Assembly: GCF_002897375.1 (NCBI RefSeq)
Contig: NZ_BFAG01000001.1
Location: 1 to 64,000, forward strand
Source: Deinococcus aerius
Lineage (GTDB): Bacteria > Deinococcota > Deinococci > Deinococcales > Deinococcaceae
Direction: 5' to 3'
DNA length: 64,000 bases
The notes beneath the pieces were generated by a model. The model searched no databases, had not been told where the DNA came from, and worked only from the letters and a program-made list of their open reading frames with translations. Below, in pieces: positions 11,232-30,900 of this stretch. Within the stretch, counting starts at the first letter, position 1; the number at the start of each line of letters is the position of its first letter. The position numbers and the translations under genes were made by a program.

Positions 11232-11888
11232 GTGAAGCGTCTCCTCACTGCCCCGCGTGAGCCCATCAATGCCCTGACCCACTGGGGCGGGGCGCTCGCG
11301 GCCCTGATCGTGCTGGGGCCGCTGCTGGACTGGGCGCACGCGCGGGGCCTGGTCCTGTGGCCCTTCCTGGTGTTCGGCCTGAGCATGGTGGGGCTGTACG
11401 CCGCCTCGGCGAGCTACCACTCGTTCCGGCCCGGCGAGCGGGGGCTGCTGTGGCTGCGAAAACTCGACCACGCGGGCATCTTCCTGCTGATCGCGGGGAG
11501 TTACACGCCGGTTGTGTACTACGGGCTGGAGGGCGCGTGGCGGGACGGCGTGCTGTGGGTGATCTGGGGCATCGCGCTGACGGGGATCGTCCTCAAGCTG
11601 GTGACCATGCGGCTGCCGCGCTGGGTCAGCACCCTGCTGTACCTGGGGATGGGCTGGGTGGCCGTGGTCCTCCTGCCGCAACTGGCGCGCAACCTGCCCC
11701 CCGCCGCGCTCTTCTGGATGGCGGCGGGCGGCGTGCTGTATTCCATCGGGGCCGTCATCTATGGCACGCGGCGGTGGAATCCGCGCCCCGGCAGTCGTTG
11801 GGAACACTGGGGCTTTCACGAGATCTGGCACCTGTTCGTGCTGGGCGGCACGGGGGCGCACGTGGCGATGATGTTCTGCCTGCGCTGA
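11232..11888 (+). CDS. Hemolysin III / PAQR family membrane protein
   Basis: This 218-residue polytopic membrane protein has about seven hydrophobic helices. Family signatures include [18 protein letters not shown] at the N-terminus, [24 protein letters not shown] and a C-terminal [11 protein letters not shown]. The His residues in the last motif and the SxxxH of the second helix are the metal ligands of the PAQR fold. The physiological role in bacteria is unclear despite the hemolysin name. It starts at a GTG 6 nt after a TACCCT box and is convergent with the downstream protease across a shared terminator. Confidence 0.9.
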   Translation: MKRLLTAPREPINALTHWGGALAALIVLGPLLDWAHARGLVLWPFLVFGLSMVGLYAASASYHSFRPGERGLLWLRKLDHAGIFLLIAGSYTPVVYYGLEGAWRDGVLWVIWGIALTGIVLKLVTMRLPRWVSTLLYLGMGWVAVVLLPQLARNLPPAALFWMAAGGVLYSIGAVIYGTRRWNPRPGSRWEHWGFHEIWHLFVLGGTGAHVAMMFCLR

Positions 11889-11908
11889 GGAGCCGCGAGC
11901 AAAACGCA

Positions 11909-11940
11909 AAGGCCCCCGGATCAGTCCCGGGGGCCTTTTT
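11909..11940. terminator. Bidirectional terminator between convergent genes
   Basis: AAGGCCCCCGG and CCGGGGGCCTT form an 11-bp stem, flanked by a run of T downstream on the plus strand and an A-rich stretch upstream that gives T on the minus strand. It serves the HlyIII gene and the convergent protease gene. Confidence 0.85.
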
Positions 11941-11954
11941 CTGGGCCGACTCGC

Positions 11955-12563
<609 letters not shown>

Positions 12564-12611
12564 ATGGGGAGCAGTTTACGGGGTCGAGGTGGGGACACAC
12601 CGGATGACCCC

Positions 12612-13745
12612 TCACTGAGGGGGGGGAGGGGAGTTCCGCAGATAGGCCTCCAGCGCTGCCCGTTCCTCCTCCCGCGAGCGCACCTGCCCGCCCCGCCGCA
12701 AGGTTGCCAGATGGGCCAGGGCTGCCCCCACCGCCGGGCCGGGCGGCACTCCCAGCGCCACCACGTCCCGGCCAGTCAGCGGGGGGTAGGCGTCCGGGCG
12801 CAGCAGGGCACGCAGGATGGCCTCGGGGCTGCCGGGGGAGGCGGGAGCATCGGACAGGGCGCGGGCGAGCAGGGCGCCGGGCTTCTCGCCCAACCCCAAC
12901 CGGGCGGCCAGGGCCGGGGGGTCGGGGGCGACGGAGAGCAGGGCGGCGGCATAGGCCTGTTCGGGGACCGATTCGCCCGCGTCCTGTCTCCCGTCCAGGG
13001 CCTCCAACCGCTCCACGGCCCCGCCCGGCAGGAGCGACCCCGCCCCCCACTCCTCCAGCACCCGGGCGGCCCGCCCCGGCCTGCGCTCGCCCAGCAGCAG
13101 GCGCAGTTCGGCATGCAGGCGGGGGGTGCGTCCGGCCATCTCCAGCGCGTCCGGCACCTGCCGCCGCAATTCGGGATGCGCGCCCAGGTCCAGCCGCCCG
13201 GCCAATCTCGCCCCGCGCACCAGGCGGCTCGCGTCCTCGTGAAAGGAGCGGGGGTGCAGGGGCCGCAGCGTCCGGGCCCGCAAGTCCTCCAGCCCGCCCA
13301 CCTCGTCGAGGAGGGTCACCTCACCGTCCGGCCCCACCACCAGCGCCAGCGCGTTGAGCCCGAAGTCGCGCCGCCGCAGGTCGTCCGTGAGGCTTCCGGG
13401 GGCGGGAACGGGATTGGCCCCGGGCACCGGGTAGCTCTCCCGCCGCGCCCGCACGAGGTCGGCGTGCCGCCCGTCCGGCAGGGTCACCGTGGCGTTGCCG
13501 AAGGCGGGGTGGACGAGGAAGGGGAGCCCCGTGGCGGCGGCGAGGGCGCCCGCGTCCGTCCCCTCCACCACCACGTCGAGGTCGAGGGGCGCCCCGCCCA
13601 ACAGCGCGTCGCGCACGGCGCCGCCGACGAGGGCCACCCGTGCCCCCGGTCCCGCCCCCCGGGCGAGCCTCACCAGCCAGTCCCGGTCCGCGGGTTGAAG
13701 CTGACCCCAAGCCCGCCGTGAGAGCGGTTCCGCCGATACGTTCAC
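12612..13745 (-). CDS. tRNA nucleotidyltransferase / poly(A) polymerase family protein
   Basis: This 377-residue class II nucleotidyltransferase carries [13 protein letters not shown], the metal-binding [21 protein letters not shown] (the RRDF nucleotide-selection element) and [14 protein letters not shown], all in family order at the N-terminal half, followed by a helical body. It probably adds CC, A or CCA to tRNA 3' ends; Deinococcus relatives can split the work between enzymes, so specificity is not assigned. GTG start. The upstream htrA-like gene stops one base before, so they share a transcript. Confidence 0.85.
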   Translation of the reverse strand: MNVSAEPLSRRAWGQLQPADRDWLVRLARGAGPGARVALVGGAVRDALLGGAPLDLDVVVEGTDAGALAAATGLPFLVHPAFGNATVTLPDGRHADLVRARRESYPVPGANPVPAPGSLTDDLRRRDFGLNALALVVGPDGEVTLLDEVGGLEDLRARTLRPLHPRSFHEDASRLVRGARLAGRLDLGAHPELRRQVPDALEMAGRTPRLHAELRLLLGERRPGRAARVLEEWGAGSLLPGGAVERLEALDGRQDAGESVPEQAYAAALLSVAPDPPALAARLGLGEKPGALLARALSDAPASPGSPEAILRALLRPDAYPPLTGRDVVALGVPPGPAVGAALAHLATLRRGGQVRSREEERAALEAYLRNSPPPPQ

Positions 13746-13746
13746 C

Positions 13747-15015
<1,269 letters not shown>

Positions 15016-15021
15016 GGGGCC

Positions 15022-15027
15022 ATTATC
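15022..15027 (-). promoter_or_regulatory. -10 box of the HtrA-like gene
   Basis: GATAAT on the minus strand lies 6 nt upstream of the ATG at 15015, consistent with a leaderless transcript. Confidence 0.45.
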
Positions 15028-15160
15028 GGCGCGGGGGTGAGACCGCGGGCAGGGGGGCGAAAAGCCCCACCTACCGAATTCGTTCATTCGGGCGGTGGGG
15101 GCACGCGCAGGCCACCCGGCGGATGACGCCGGGCCGGGAGGTGTGCTGTGCTGGGTCCCC

Positions 15161-16183
15161 ATGCCCGACCTGTCTGCCGCCGCCCGGAACCTGGCCCTCA
15201 CCCTCGGCTCGTACCTGGAGCGTGGCCGCACGGACGGCGTATTCCACCTCGCGGTGGGCGGCCCCGGCAGCGTTCCCGCCCTCGCCGACCTCGACGTGCC
15301 GGAGCTGCACCTCGACCTGCTGCCCGAGTCGCCGACCGAGGGGCAGCGGGCGGCCCTGACGGGGCTGGGGTACATGCCGGGCGGGGAGGGGCGCTGGACC
15401 CACACTGGTGGCTGGCGGCTCGTCCTGCCCGACCACGGCAGCGGGTGGCGGGCCGAGCAGGTGGTCCTGCGGACGCTGCTGCTGGAGGACCTGGGGGCGG
15501 CTGAGCGCTACCGGCGGGTTTTGCTGGAGGCGGGCCGGGAGGCGGCGGACCGGGCCCTCTGGGAGGCCGCGCTCGCGCACCACACCCGCACCGTCGGCTT
15601 TGCCCCCGCCCACTTCGTCGCCGAAACCTTGAACCGCATGGACCTGCCTTGGATGTTCGCGGGCGGCCTGGCCCTCGACCTGCACCTGGGCCGGGTCACG
15701 CGCCCCCACGACGACCTCGACGTGGTGCTGCCCCGCGCGGGCCAGTTGCAGGTGCGGAACGCGCTCGCGGGGCAGGGCTGGCGGCTGGACGCCTGTTTGG
15801 AAGGAACCTACCAGGCCTGGACCGCGCCTATCGAGCCCCCCTCCTTCCAGGTCCACGCCCGCCACCGCGATCTGCCGGGCGTGCTGATGCTCGACCTGAT
15901 GTTCACCGATCTGCGAGGGGACCTGTGGCACTACCGCCGCGATCCCCGGGTCACGCTCCCCTTGGAGCAGGCCCGGCGGGTCGGCCTGGGCGGGCTGCCC
16001 TTCCTCGCGCCGGGGGCGGTGCTGCTGTTCAAGAGCAAGGTGGGGGGACGGGACCCCCGGGGAAAGGATCAGGGGGACTTCGGGCGCGCCTTGCCCACCT
16101 TGGCGGCAGACGCGCGGGCGTGGCTGGCGGGAGCCCTGCGGCTCACCCAGCCCGGGCATCCCTGGCTGGCGGCGCTGGAGTGA
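15161..16183 (+). CDS. Putative GrpB-like / nucleotidyltransferase fusion protein
   Basis: This 340-residue protein looks like two nucleotidyltransferase-fold halves. The first about 150 residues resemble degenerate GrpB/UPF0157 proteins ([20 protein letters not shown], later [20 protein letters not shown]). The second half matches AadD/ANT(2'')-like transferases, with [20 protein letters not shown] followed by DLDVVLPR, which supplies the acidic metal ligands. It may nucleotidylate a small molecule, but substrate and drug resistance cannot be inferred. The start is uncertain; GTG codons at 15143 and nearby are alternatives. Confidence 0.7.
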   Translation: MPDLSAAARNLALTLGSYLERGRTDGVFHLAVGGPGSVPALADLDVPELHLDLLPESPTEGQRAALTGLGYMPGGEGRWTHTGGWRLVLPDHGSGWRAEQVVLRTLLLEDLGAAERYRRVLLEAGREAADRALWEAALAHHTRTVGFAPAHFVAETLNRMDLPWMFAGGLALDLHLGRVTRPHDDLDVVLPRAGQLQVRNALAGQGWRLDACLEGTYQAWTAPIEPPSFQVHARHRDLPGVLMLDLMFTDLRGDLWHYRRDPRVTLPLEQARRVGLGGLPFLAPGAVLLFKSKVGGRDPRGKDQGDFGRALPTLAADARAWLAGALRLTQPGHPWLAALE

Positions 16184-16193
16184 AACAGAACGG

Positions 16194-16220
16194 GGGGATG
16201 CCCGTACTCTGGGCATCCCC
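16194..16220. terminator. Hairpin between convergent genes
   Basis: GGGGATGCCC and GGGCATCCCC form a 10-bp stem over a seven-base loop between the stops of two convergent genes. The following T content is weak on both sides, so termination is probable rather than certain. Confidence 0.6.
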
Positions 16221-16235
16221 CTGTATGTTCCGCGC

Positions 16236-17147
<912 letters not shown>

Positions 17148-17499
17148 TAGGAAACCTTACAGGACTGCACTCAAGGCCGCTGTGGGGGGCCTCTCATTCC
17201 CGCCGATGTGAAGTTGGCCTCTTGCGCGCCCGCAGCGGGGTGATATAAGGGACCGCTTGGAGGGGGGCGGCTGACGGATTTCTGCTCCCGCGCCTCATCC
17301 TTCTTGACTGGACCCGCAGGTGTCCCTCATGGGGGTGCCCTACCCTGACCCCGTTTCCCCAATCGGGGAGGAGGGAGGCTGGCCGCCAGTCTCCGTGAGC
17401 CAGAGCCCGCCTGACCACCTGGATGTCGGCCCCCCCGGCATCTCCTGCCTGCATCCCGGACGCCCCCCGTGAGCCGGGCGTCTCCACAAGGAGCCCTTC
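17148..17499. promoter_or_regulatory. Intergenic region with promoter for the peptide-binding protein
   Basis: No gene is seen in this divergent gap. A plausible plus-strand promoter is TTGCGC (17222-17227) and TATAAG (17244-17249), 16 nt apart. It leaves a leader of about 250 nt before the start at 17500, long for this genome. No riboswitch class was recognised in the leader. Confidence 0.4.
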
Positions 17500-19329
17500 A
17501 TGACCATCCACACGTCCCGCACCCGCCCGCTGGGCCTACTCGCCCTGACCACCCTGGCCCTCACCCTCGCCGCCTGTGACAAGCCGAACGCGCAGAACAA
17601 CTCCGGGGGCACGGCCGCCAGCACCGAGACCGGCAGCGCGAGCAGCGCCAATACCTCCAGCACCGGCAGCAACGGCAACTCCGTCCTCGTCGTGCAGGAG
17701 AGTGCCGACATCCCCACGCTCGACCCCGGCACGACCTACGACACCGGCAGCGGCCAGGTCGTCGAGAACCTGTACGAGACGTTGGTGACGTACCAGGGGA
17801 ACAGCCTGACCGAGCTGCGGCCCCTCCTCGCCACCGAGTGGAACGTCTCGGACGACGGCAAGACCTACCGCTTCACCCTGCGCGACGGCGTCAAGTTCCA
17901 CACCGGCAACGACTTCAAATGTGCGGACGCCGAGTACACCTTCCGCCGCAACCTGGTCACGAACACGAGTGACAGCGGCAACTGGTTCCTGTCCGAAAGC
18001 CTGCTGGGCACGCCCAGCAACGCGAACGACGACAAGTCCATCACCTGGGCCAAGATCAGCAGCGCCGTGCGGTGCGACGGCGAGACGCTGGTGTTCAGCC
18101 TGCCCAAAGCTGACCCCGCCTTCCTCGCCAAGCTCGCGTACACCGGCCAGAGCATCGTGGACTCCAAGCACGCCAAGGAGATCGGCGAGTGGGACGGCAC
18201 CGAGGCGACCTGGAGGGAAGCCGTGGGCAAGGACCTGACCGGCAGCCCGCTCGCGCAGGACCCCAGCGGCACCGGCGCCTACCGCTTCGTGAGCAAGGAC
18301 GCGACGGCCCTGCGCGCCGAGGCCTTCGACGGGTACTGGGGCGACAAAGCGGGGATCAAGAACGTGGTGATCCAGATCGTGCCCGAAGCCGCCGCCCGCA
18401 TCCAGGCCTTCCTGAAGGGCGACGCCGACCTGATCGAGGCCGGGACGCGCCCGGTGGTCGAGGAGCAGCTCAAGGGCCAGCCCGGCGTGGCGATCCTGGA
18501 CAACCTGCCCGACACCGGCGCCTGGGGCATCTTCATGAACGAGGCCATCAAGGGTACCGACCGCCTGGGCAGCGGCAAGCTCGACGGGCAGGGCATCCCC
18601 GCCAACTTCTTCAGCGACCTCAACGTCCGCAAGGGCTTCGTGGCGGCCTTCGACGTGCCGACCTACATCAAGGAGGTGCAGAGCGGCAAGGGTGAGCCCC
18701 GCAACTTCCTGCTGCCCGAGACCTTCCCCGGCTACGACTCGGACCTGGAGGCGCCCAAGTTCGACCTGGAGGCGGCCAAGGCGGCCTTCGAGCAGGCGTG
18801 GGGCGGGCAGGTCTGGCAAAACGGCTTCACGATCAACGCCACGTACCGCGCGGGCAGCACCGCGATGCAGACTGCGATGGAGCTGCTGAAGAAGAACATC
18901 GAGTCGATCAACCCCAAGTTCAAGATCAACCTGGTGAGCAAGCAGTGGAGTGACATCCTCAAGGACGGCGACGCGGGCAAGGAAATCCTGATCATGACCG
19001 GCTGGGCGCCCGACTACGCCGACCCGGACAACTTCGTCCACACCTTCTACTCCAGCGAGGGGTACTACCACCCCCGCGCGGGCTTCACCGACCCGCAGCT
19101 TGACGCTTGGGTGCAGGAGGCGCGCTCCACGAACGACGCTGAGAAGCGCAACGAGCTGTACACGAACATTGCCAAGCGCGCTATGGATCAGGCCTACTAC
19201 ATCCTGCTGCCCAGCAACCCCGGCATCCTCGCCTACCGCGACAACCTGAAGGGCATCAGCGAGGACACCTTCAACCCGATGCTCTCCTTCCGCACCGGCA
19301 CGCTCTGGAAGGACCTGAGCAAGTCCTGA
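17500..19329 (+). CDS. ABC transporter peptide-binding lipoprotein (SBP family 5)
   Basis: This 609-residue extracytoplasmic binding protein of the DppA/OppA type has a signal and lipobox (LTLAAC, residues about 22-27), then a Ser/Thr/Asn-rich linker. Family 5 landmarks are [20 protein letters not shown], a [12 protein letters not shown] strand and [13 protein letters not shown] near the C-terminus. It captures oligopeptides or related solutes for an ABC importer. The permease and ATPase genes are not adjacent, so it is either an orphan or served by a transporter elsewhere. AAGGAG at 17489-17494 supports the start, and a terminator follows. Confidence 0.92.
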   Translation: MTIHTSRTRPLGLLALTTLALTLAACDKPNAQNNSGGTAASTETGSASSANTSSTGSNGNSVLVVQESADIPTLDPGTTYDTGSGQVVENLYETLVTYQGNSLTELRPLLATEWNVSDDGKTYRFTLRDGVKFHTGNDFKCADAEYTFRRNLVTNTSDSGNWFLSESLLGTPSNANDDKSITWAKISSAVRCDGETLVFSLPKADPAFLAKLAYTGQSIVDSKHAKEIGEWDGTEATWREAVGKDLTGSPLAQDPSGTGAYRFVSKDATALRAEAFDGYWGDKAGIKNVVIQIVPEAAARIQAFLKGDADLIEAGTRPVVEEQLKGQPGVAILDNLPDTGAWGIFMNEAIKGTDRLGSGKLDGQGIPANFFSDLNVRKGFVAAFDVPTYIKEVQSGKGEPRNFLLPETFPGYDSDLEAPKFDLEAAKAAFEQAWGGQVWQNGFTINATYRAGSTAMQTAMELLKKNIESINPKFKINLVSKQWSDILKDGDAGKEILIMTGWAPDYADPDNFVHTFYSSEGYYHPRAGFTDPQLDAWVQEARSTNDAEKRNELYTNIAKRAMDQAYYILLPSNPGILAYRDNLKGISEDTFNPMLSFRTGTLWKDLSKS

Positions 19330-19343
19330 GCCGCTCTTTTCCG

Positions 19344-19374
19344 GGGCCGCCCTCCACGTGGGGGCGGTCTTTTT
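19344..19374 (+). terminator. Terminator after the peptide-binding protein gene
   Basis: Complementary GGCCGCCC and GGGGCGGTC arms surround CTCCACGTG and are followed by TTTTT. It lies 14 nt after the stop and before the response regulator promoter. Confidence 0.75.
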
Positions 19375-19387
19375 GCGTTCCGCCGGG

Positions 19388-19393
19388 TATCCT
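19388..19393 (+). promoter_or_regulatory. Leaderless -10 box of the response regulator
   Basis: TATCCT lies 6 nt upstream of the ATG at 19400 with no Shine-Dalgarno between. Confidence 0.55.
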
Positions 19394-19399
19394 GCCCCC

Positions 19400-20087
<688 letters not shown>

Positions 20088-20119
20088 GGGGGAGGTTGGG
20101 GCAGGGCAACTTGCTGCGG

Positions 20120-20166
20120 TTTGCCCCCACCCCCCAGCCCCCTACCCCCAGAGGGGGCAGGGGGAG
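20120..20166. repeat. REP-like GC-rich palindromic repeat, copy 1
   Basis: A C-rich tract with CAGCC and an inverted CCCCC/GGGGG core (TACCCCCAGAGGGGGCAGGG). It matches, in the opposite orientation, the element at 20377-20413 and looks like a dispersed palindromic repeat of the genome. Confidence 0.5.
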
Positions 20167-20376
20167 CGGCGCTGCGCTGGGCAAAGGGCCCGCCCATCTC
20201 GCCAGTAGGCCGTGTCTTCTTACGCGGAATGTTTGATCTTGTTGCATCCTGAGCTACTGGCCCACCGTCTCGCTGCGCGAGCCGACGTGGTGAAGGCGGT
20301 GCGAGCGCGAGTCACTGGCGGGAATAGGCCGTCCACAGGAGACGGTTTTAGAAAGCTGAAGCTTGGGCGCACTTAC

Positions 20377-20413
20377 CCCTCCCCCTTGAGGGGGGAGGCT
20401 GGGTGGGGGTGAG
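20377..20413. repeat. REP-like GC-rich palindromic repeat, copy 2
   Basis: CCCCTCCCCC-TTGA-GGGGGGAGG followed by CTGGGTGGGGGTGAG. It is a near-perfect hairpin, inverted relative to copy 1. A shorter relative lies at 23549-23566. Confidence 0.55.
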
Positions 20414-20515
20414 CGGGCCCGGCGCCCCAAGGCCAGCCGGAAGAACTCTGCCACTCCATCAGCGAACCCGGCTTCCTGAACCCACCAAACCCTTTAGCAT
20501 CTGCTTACCCCCGTC

Positions 20516-23443
<2,928 letters not shown>

Positions 23444-23548
23444 GGGGTCCCGGGGTCAGCCGCCCGAGGTCTTGGTCCAGGCCCCGTCCGTGCTGGGGTC
23501 CGGTGACCACCCGGGCATGAGCCGAGCTGGAAGGTTGGGTCAAAGTCT

Positions 23549-23566
23549 CCCCTCCAAAAGGAGGGG
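23549..23566. repeat. Short perfect palindrome
   Basis: CCCCTCC-AAAA-GGAGGGG lies between the kinase gene and the next gene. It resembles the core of the palindromes at 20.1 and 20.4 kb, and may act as a weak terminator for the kinase gene. Confidence 0.45.
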
Positions 23567-23672
23567 AAGATGTGGGCGCCCGTCAGCCGGGCGTCATCCT
23601 GGCCCGGTACATCACGGTGACACGGCGGTCAGGAAGAGGCACGCCCCCCTGACCCGCCCCCAAAGGAGCCCC

Positions 23673-24578
23673 ATGACTGCACTGTCCCTGACCCGCCCGG
23701 CCCTCGCGCTGCTCGCGCTGGGCACCCTGACCCCGCTCTCCGCCCCCGCCGCCGCGCAGGTGAAGGCCCAGAGCCTGATCGTGAATCCCGCCGGCCCCAG
23801 CGTCAGCAGCGTCACGCTGATCAACGCGGACACCGACCAGCCCGTGCCCGGCTTCGACCCGATCCCGCCCGCCGCCACGCTCGACCTCTCGCGGCTGCCG
23901 CGCAACCTCAGCCTGCGGGCGAACACGGTCGGCACGGTGGGGAGCGTGCGCTTCGGGCTGGACCGCAACGCGAACTACCACCAGGAGAACAACGCCCCCT
24001 TCGCCCTGTGCGGCGACCGCGGCACCGGCAACGACTACACGGCCTGCCCGGCCAATGTGTTCACCCCCGGCACCCACCAGATCACCGTGACGCCCTACAC
24101 GGCGGCGGACGGCAAGGGGACGGCGGGCACGGGCCTGCTGCTCAACCTCACGGTGGTGCGCCCGGCGGCCCAGACGCCCGCTCCGGCGCCCGCCAAGGGG
24201 CCGGTCGTCACCAGCCTGACCCTGATCGACGCCGACACCGACAAGCCCGTGCCCGGCTACGACCCGATCCCGGCGGGCGCCCGGCTGCGGCTCTCGGCCC
24301 TGCCCCGGCACCTGAATGTGCGCGCCAACGTCGCCCCCGGGGTGGGCAGCGTGCGCTTCAACCTGGGGAATGGCAAGACCGTGCTGGAGAACGAGGCCCC
24401 CTTTGCCATGTGCGTGGACGGCCGCTTCAGCAACGGCAAGAAGGGGAACTACTACACCTGCGACGCCAGCGTGTTCTCGCCCGGCGACCACCGCGTGACC
24501 GCCACGCCCTTCTCCCAGATGTTCGGCAAGGGCCAGTCGGGCGCCGCGCTGGTCTGGAACTACACCGTCGAGCGCTGA
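23673..24578 (+). CDS. Secreted protein with internal duplication
   Basis: This 301-residue exported protein has an Ala-rich signal peptide ending near AAAQ (residue about 29). The mature part is two repeats of about 125 residues. Each has a V-x-S-L/V-T-L-I-x-A-D-T-D-x-PVPG-(F/Y)-DPIP start, a GSVRF strand, an N-x-A/E-A/N-PFA-(L/M)-C segment, and a second Cys before VF-(T/S)-PG-(T/D)-H. Each repeat therefore has a Cys pair likely to form a disulfide. The repeat resembles secreted Ig-like modules, but I recognise no named family. Shine-Dalgarno AAAGGAG lies at 23662-23668. A hairpin follows the stop. Confidence 0.75.
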   Translation: MTALSLTRPALALLALGTLTPLSAPAAAQVKAQSLIVNPAGPSVSSVTLINADTDQPVPGFDPIPPAATLDLSRLPRNLSLRANTVGTVGSVRFGLDRNANYHQENNAPFALCGDRGTGNDYTACPANVFTPGTHQITVTPYTAADGKGTAGTGLLLNLTVVRPAAQTPAPAPAKGPVVTSLTLIDADTDKPVPGYDPIPAGARLRLSALPRHLNVRANVAPGVGSVRFNLGNGKTVLENEAPFAMCVDGRFSNGKKGNYYTCDASVFSPGDHRVTATPFSQMFGKGQSGAALVWNYTVER

Positions 24579-24587
24579 GCGGGGAGG

Positions 24588-24630
24588 ACCCCCAGCCGGG
24601 AGCCGTGCGAACGGTCATCCGGCTGGGGGT
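24588..24630 (+). terminator. Hairpin after the secreted repeat protein
   Basis: A perfect 12-bp stem ACCCCCAGCCGG / CCGGCTGGGGGT encloses 19 nt. The following TCCCGTCT is only moderately T-rich. Confidence 0.6.
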
Positions 24631-24675
24631 TCCCGTCTGTCTCCCCCAGGTCTCCGGCCCCGGCGAGTGTTCCCC

Positions 24676-25704
24676 TCACCCGTGCCGCCTCAGGAACGCC
24701 TCCCGCTCCATCCAGGCGAGCCGGGGCTCGGTCTCGGAGGGGGCGACGTTCGTGCCGTAGGCCAGGCGCATCAGGCGGAAGCCCAGGCCGTACACCCGCG
24801 CGGTGAGGGGCGGCAGGGCCACCAGGGTGAAGCCGTTCTTCTCCAGCGGGCCGTGAAGGAGGGTGACGGCGAAGACGACCCGGGCGTCCGCAAACTCGGG
24901 CCGCCCCCGCAGGGCACCCGCCACGTCGCGCAGGGAGCGCTGGTAGGCGCGGTAGGCGGCCAGGGCGCTGCGGGCGGTCAGGCCGACCAGGCGCGGGCTG
25001 TGGATGTGCAGCTCGGCGGCGGGCGTGCCCGGGGGGAAAGGCAGCCTCTCCGGCACGGGCTGCCGGGCCACCCGCATGACCCCGTCCGCCCGCTCGGTGA
25101 GGGGCACGACCCCGTGGGCGCGGGCGAAGCGGTCGTCCACCACTCGGCGGTACAGGTGGATGAGCAGGTCGCGCGGCGTGGCGACCCGCAGGCCGGGCAG
25201 GTCGCGGACGGGCACTGGGCGGTAGCCGAGCGCCCCCAGCCGGGGCAGTTCATGGGTCAGGTCGTCCGGTGCCACCCGCAGGGTCAGCCCGGGTTCCGGC
25301 GTGGGGGAGGGCAGGGGGAGGAGCCGCACTCCCCGCGCCCCCAGGAAGGCGAGGGGCGCCCGCGCGAGGTCCGCCTCCTCCAGCGCCCAGGCGGTGACGG
25401 GCTGACCCGCCGCGACCTCCAGCCCGGACACGTCCAGGGGCGTTCCCCACCCGGCAACCTCGTGCCCGGCGCCGGTGGCGGCTCGCAGGGCTTCCAGTCC
25501 CTCCCCGGCGAGGGGGGGCGGCACGAGCAGGGTGGCCCGCACCCCCGCTTGGGCGAGGGCGCCCAGGGCCTCCCGCACCCCGGCGGGCGTGCGGACGGGC
25601 ACGGTCAGGCCCAGGTGCGGGTCGCCGGGGTGGCCGCCGTGCAGGGTGCCGAAAGCCCCCGCGCGGGTCAGGGCGGGCCAGGGGGAGGGGAGGCGGGCGG
25701 GCAT
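24676..25704 (-). CDS. Putative YkoP-like / degenerate polysaccharide deacetylase-fold protein
   Basis: This 342-residue protein has an N-terminal half with the layout of NodB-type deacetylases ([16 protein letters not shown], then GHEVAGWG), but the catalytic Asp and metal-binding His residues are not conserved. The C-terminal about 130 residues ([41 protein letters not shown]) resemble YkoP-like proteins. It probably has no deacetylase activity. A TACAGT box 6 nt before the ATG suggests leaderless expression. It faces the glycosyltransferase gene divergently, fitting a glycan or envelope role by context only. Confidence 0.65.
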   Translation of the reverse strand: MPARLPSPWPALTRAGAFGTLHGGHPGDPHLGLTVPVRTPAGVREALGALAQAGVRATLLVPPPLAGEGLEALRAATGAGHEVAGWGTPLDVSGLEVAAGQPVTAWALEEADLARAPLAFLGARGVRLLPLPSPTPEPGLTLRVAPDDLTHELPRLGALGYRPVPVRDLPGLRVATPRDLLIHLYRRVVDDRFARAHGVVPLTERADGVMRVARQPVPERLPFPPGTPAAELHIHSPRLVGLTARSALAAYRAYQRSLRDVAGALRGRPEFADARVVFAVTLLHGPLEKNGFTLVALPPLTARVYGLGFRLMRLAYGTNVAPSETEPRLAWMEREAFLRRHG

Positions 25705-25710
25705 GAGCGG

Positions 25711-25716
25711 ACTGTA
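25711..25716 (-). promoter_or_regulatory. Leaderless -10 box of the YkoP-like gene
   Basis: TACAGT on the minus strand, 6 nt before the ATG at 25704, without a Shine-Dalgarno. Confidence 0.5.
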
Positions 25717-25797
25717 CCGCCCGGGGATGAAGGAGGCGAGAGCAAAGTCCCGCGGGCACAGCCTTTTCCCCCCTCCCCCCCGGCGACCCGGCGCACG

Positions 25798-25836
<39 letters not shown>

Positions 25837-25875
25837 GCCACCCTCCTTTCCAGACGCGCCGCACGGACGGGCCCG

Positions 25876-27719
<1,844 letters not shown>

Positions 27720-27738
27720 GCGAAGTGGGGGGGCGCAC

Positions 27739-28953
27739 GTGAGGGTCCGCCTCCCCCCCCTGCCGCTGCGCCCCGGCACCGGGCCGGGGGTGGCCGCCGC
27801 CGCCCTGGCGCTGGCCTGCGCCGAGTTCGTCCGCAGCGGCCTGTACGGGGCCTACCTGACCCAGGCCAGTCCCGAGCTGCTGGGCCTGCCGGAGCGGGAG
27901 GCCGTGGCGGTGGCGGCCACGGCCTTCTCGGCCCACTTCCTGACGGACACGCTGTGCCGCGGCCCGGCGGGGGCCCTGATCGCTCGCTACGGGGCGCGGC
28001 GGGTGCTGCTGGCGGGCTCGGCGCTCAGCCTGGCCGCGCTGGCGCTGCTGCCGGGCGTTCACATCGGCTGGGAGCTGATCCTGATGGCCGCCGTGCATGC
28101 CCTGGGCTTCGCGGCCCTGTGGCCGGCGGCCATGAACCTCACCGCCGGGGCGGCCCGCCCGGGGTATCAGGGCCGCGCGCTCACCCTGGTTTCCATGTGC
28201 GTCATGCCGATGATCGGGGCGGGGTTCCTGCTGCTGGGCGCGCTGGCACCGGGTGGGACCACGCTCGTGCCGCTGCTCGTGCTGGGGGTGCAGGCGCTGG
28301 GCCTGATCGCGGTGCTGGGCGTGCCCGGCCGTGGCCCCCGGCTGGCCGCCGCGGCGCCCACCCCCCGCCGCCGCCGGATGCGGGTCGCCGCCCGGGCGCT
28401 CGCGCCGCTGCTGCCCGCCGCCCTGATGCAGACGCTCACCCTCACGCTGCTGGGACCGCTGCTGTTCACCCTGGCGCGCGAACTGGGCCTGGACTTCTGG
28501 GGCATGGTCGTGATGCTGGTAGTGGGAGGCGCCGCCGCGTTCGGCTCCATGCCGCTCACCGGGCGGGTGGCCGACCGCGGCCGCGCCCGGCTGGCCCTGG
28601 TGGTGGGGTACAGCCTGATCGGGCTGGCCCTGGGGACGATTGCCGGCACGCCGCCCGTTTGGGCGCTGTATGGGCTCGCCGCCGTGGCGGGGCTGGGCTA
28701 CGCCTTCGTCGCGCCGGGCTGGGCCGCCCTGGTCGCGGGCACGCTCCCCGAGGCCGAGCGGCCCGCCGCCTGGGGCGCCGTGATGACGGTCGAGAACGCC
28801 GGGACGGCCCTGGGGCCGCTCGTGGGCGCCTTCGCCTACCGGCACCTGGGCACGCCCGGCCCCTTCCTCGTCGGCGCGGTCCTGGCGCTGCTCACCGCCG
28901 GGGGCTACACCCTCTTCCGCCACGCCTTCCGCCAGGACGCCCAGCCCGTCTGA
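27739..28953 (+). CDS. MFS transporter
   Basis: This 404-residue protein has about twelve hydrophobic helices and the MFS loop motif between helices 2 and 3 in the form [12 protein letters not shown], with a second [14 protein letters not shown] in the C-terminal half. Possible substrates include sugars or drugs; none can be assigned. GTG start. The polysaccharide deacetylase gene starts 2 nt after its stop, so the two are an operon. Confidence 0.85.
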   Translation: MRVRLPPLPLRPGTGPGVAAAALALACAEFVRSGLYGAYLTQASPELLGLPEREAVAVAATAFSAHFLTDTLCRGPAGALIARYGARRVLLAGSALSLAALALLPGVHIGWELILMAAVHALGFAALWPAAMNLTAGAARPGYQGRALTLVSMCVMPMIGAGFLLLGALAPGGTTLVPLLVLGVQALGLIAVLGVPGRGPRLAAAAPTPRRRRMRVAARALAPLLPAALMQTLTLTLLGPLLFTLARELGLDFWGMVVMLVVGGAAAFGSMPLTGRVADRGRARLALVVGYSLIGLALGTIAGTPPVWALYGLAAVAGLGYAFVAPGWAALVAGTLPEAERPAAWGAVMTVENAGTALGPLVGAFAYRHLGTPGPFLVGAVLALLTAGGYTLFRHAFRQDAQPV

Positions 28954-28955
28954 CC

Positions 28956-29653
28956 ATGCGGCGGGGGTGGCTCCTGATTCCCGGCGCGGCCCTGCTCGCC
29001 GCCGGGCTCGCCGACCTGCTGGGCCGCGCGGCGGGGTGGGGTGCCCTGGGACCGGGGGACCGCACCTCGCCCCGCGTCGCCCTCACCTTCGACGACGGGC
29101 CGGGCGAGCGGACGGGGGAACTGCTCGCCGTCCTCGCCCGGCACGGGGCGGCGGCCACCTTCTTCGTGACGGCCCCCGCCTGCGCGGCGCACCCGGACCT
29201 CCTGCGGGCCATGGGCGAGGCGGGCCACGAGATTGAGGCGCACGGGCGATGGCACACCCACGCCCTGCACCTGCCCCCGTGGCGGGAGTGGGCGCAGGTG
29301 CAGTGGCATCCCCGCGCCACCGAACCCGGCCCGCACCTGTACCGCCCCCCCTACGGCGGGCACGGCCCCCTCACCCGCCTCCTGGCCCGCCTCGCCCGCC
29401 GTCAGGTGGCCCTGTGGGACGTGGAGGGCCGCGACTGGACCGCCGCCCCCGCCGCCGACCTCGCCGCCCAGACACTCGCCCGGACCCGCCCCGGCAGCGT
29501 GATCCTGCTCCACGACGGCCCATCGGTCACGCCCGAACTGCTTGGCCGGCTCCTGGTGGGGCTGCGGGAGCGCGGGCTGGCCCCGGTCCTCCTGCGCGAC
29601 CTGCCCCCGCGCCGCATCGGGTGGCGCGAGGGGCTGCGGCGGGTGCGGGCGAG

Positions 29654-29666
<13 letters not shown>
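28956..29666 (+). CDS. Polysaccharide deacetylase family protein (NodB fold)
   Basis: This 236-residue protein has an N-terminal hydrophobic segment (about 5-25) that anchors or exports it. The NodB domain shows ALTFDDGP (metal-binding DD), [22 protein letters not shown] (metal His residues, spaced slightly differently from the usual H-x3-H), YRPPYGGHG and the closing ILLHDG. It probably removes acetyl groups from an envelope polysaccharide. Downstream of the MFS gene by 2 nt; its 3' end overlaps the convergent glycosyltransferase by 13 bp. Confidence 0.85.
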
Positions 29667-30862
<1,196 letters not shown>

Positions 30863-30869
30863 GCGAAGG

Positions 30870-30875
30870 AGGATA
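30870..30875 (-). promoter_or_regulatory. Leaderless -10 box of the LpxB-related gene
   Basis: TATCCT on the minus strand, 7 nt before the GTG at 30862. Confidence 0.55.
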
Positions 30876-30900
30876 CCGGGCGGGCCGCGGCGTGGTAGGA

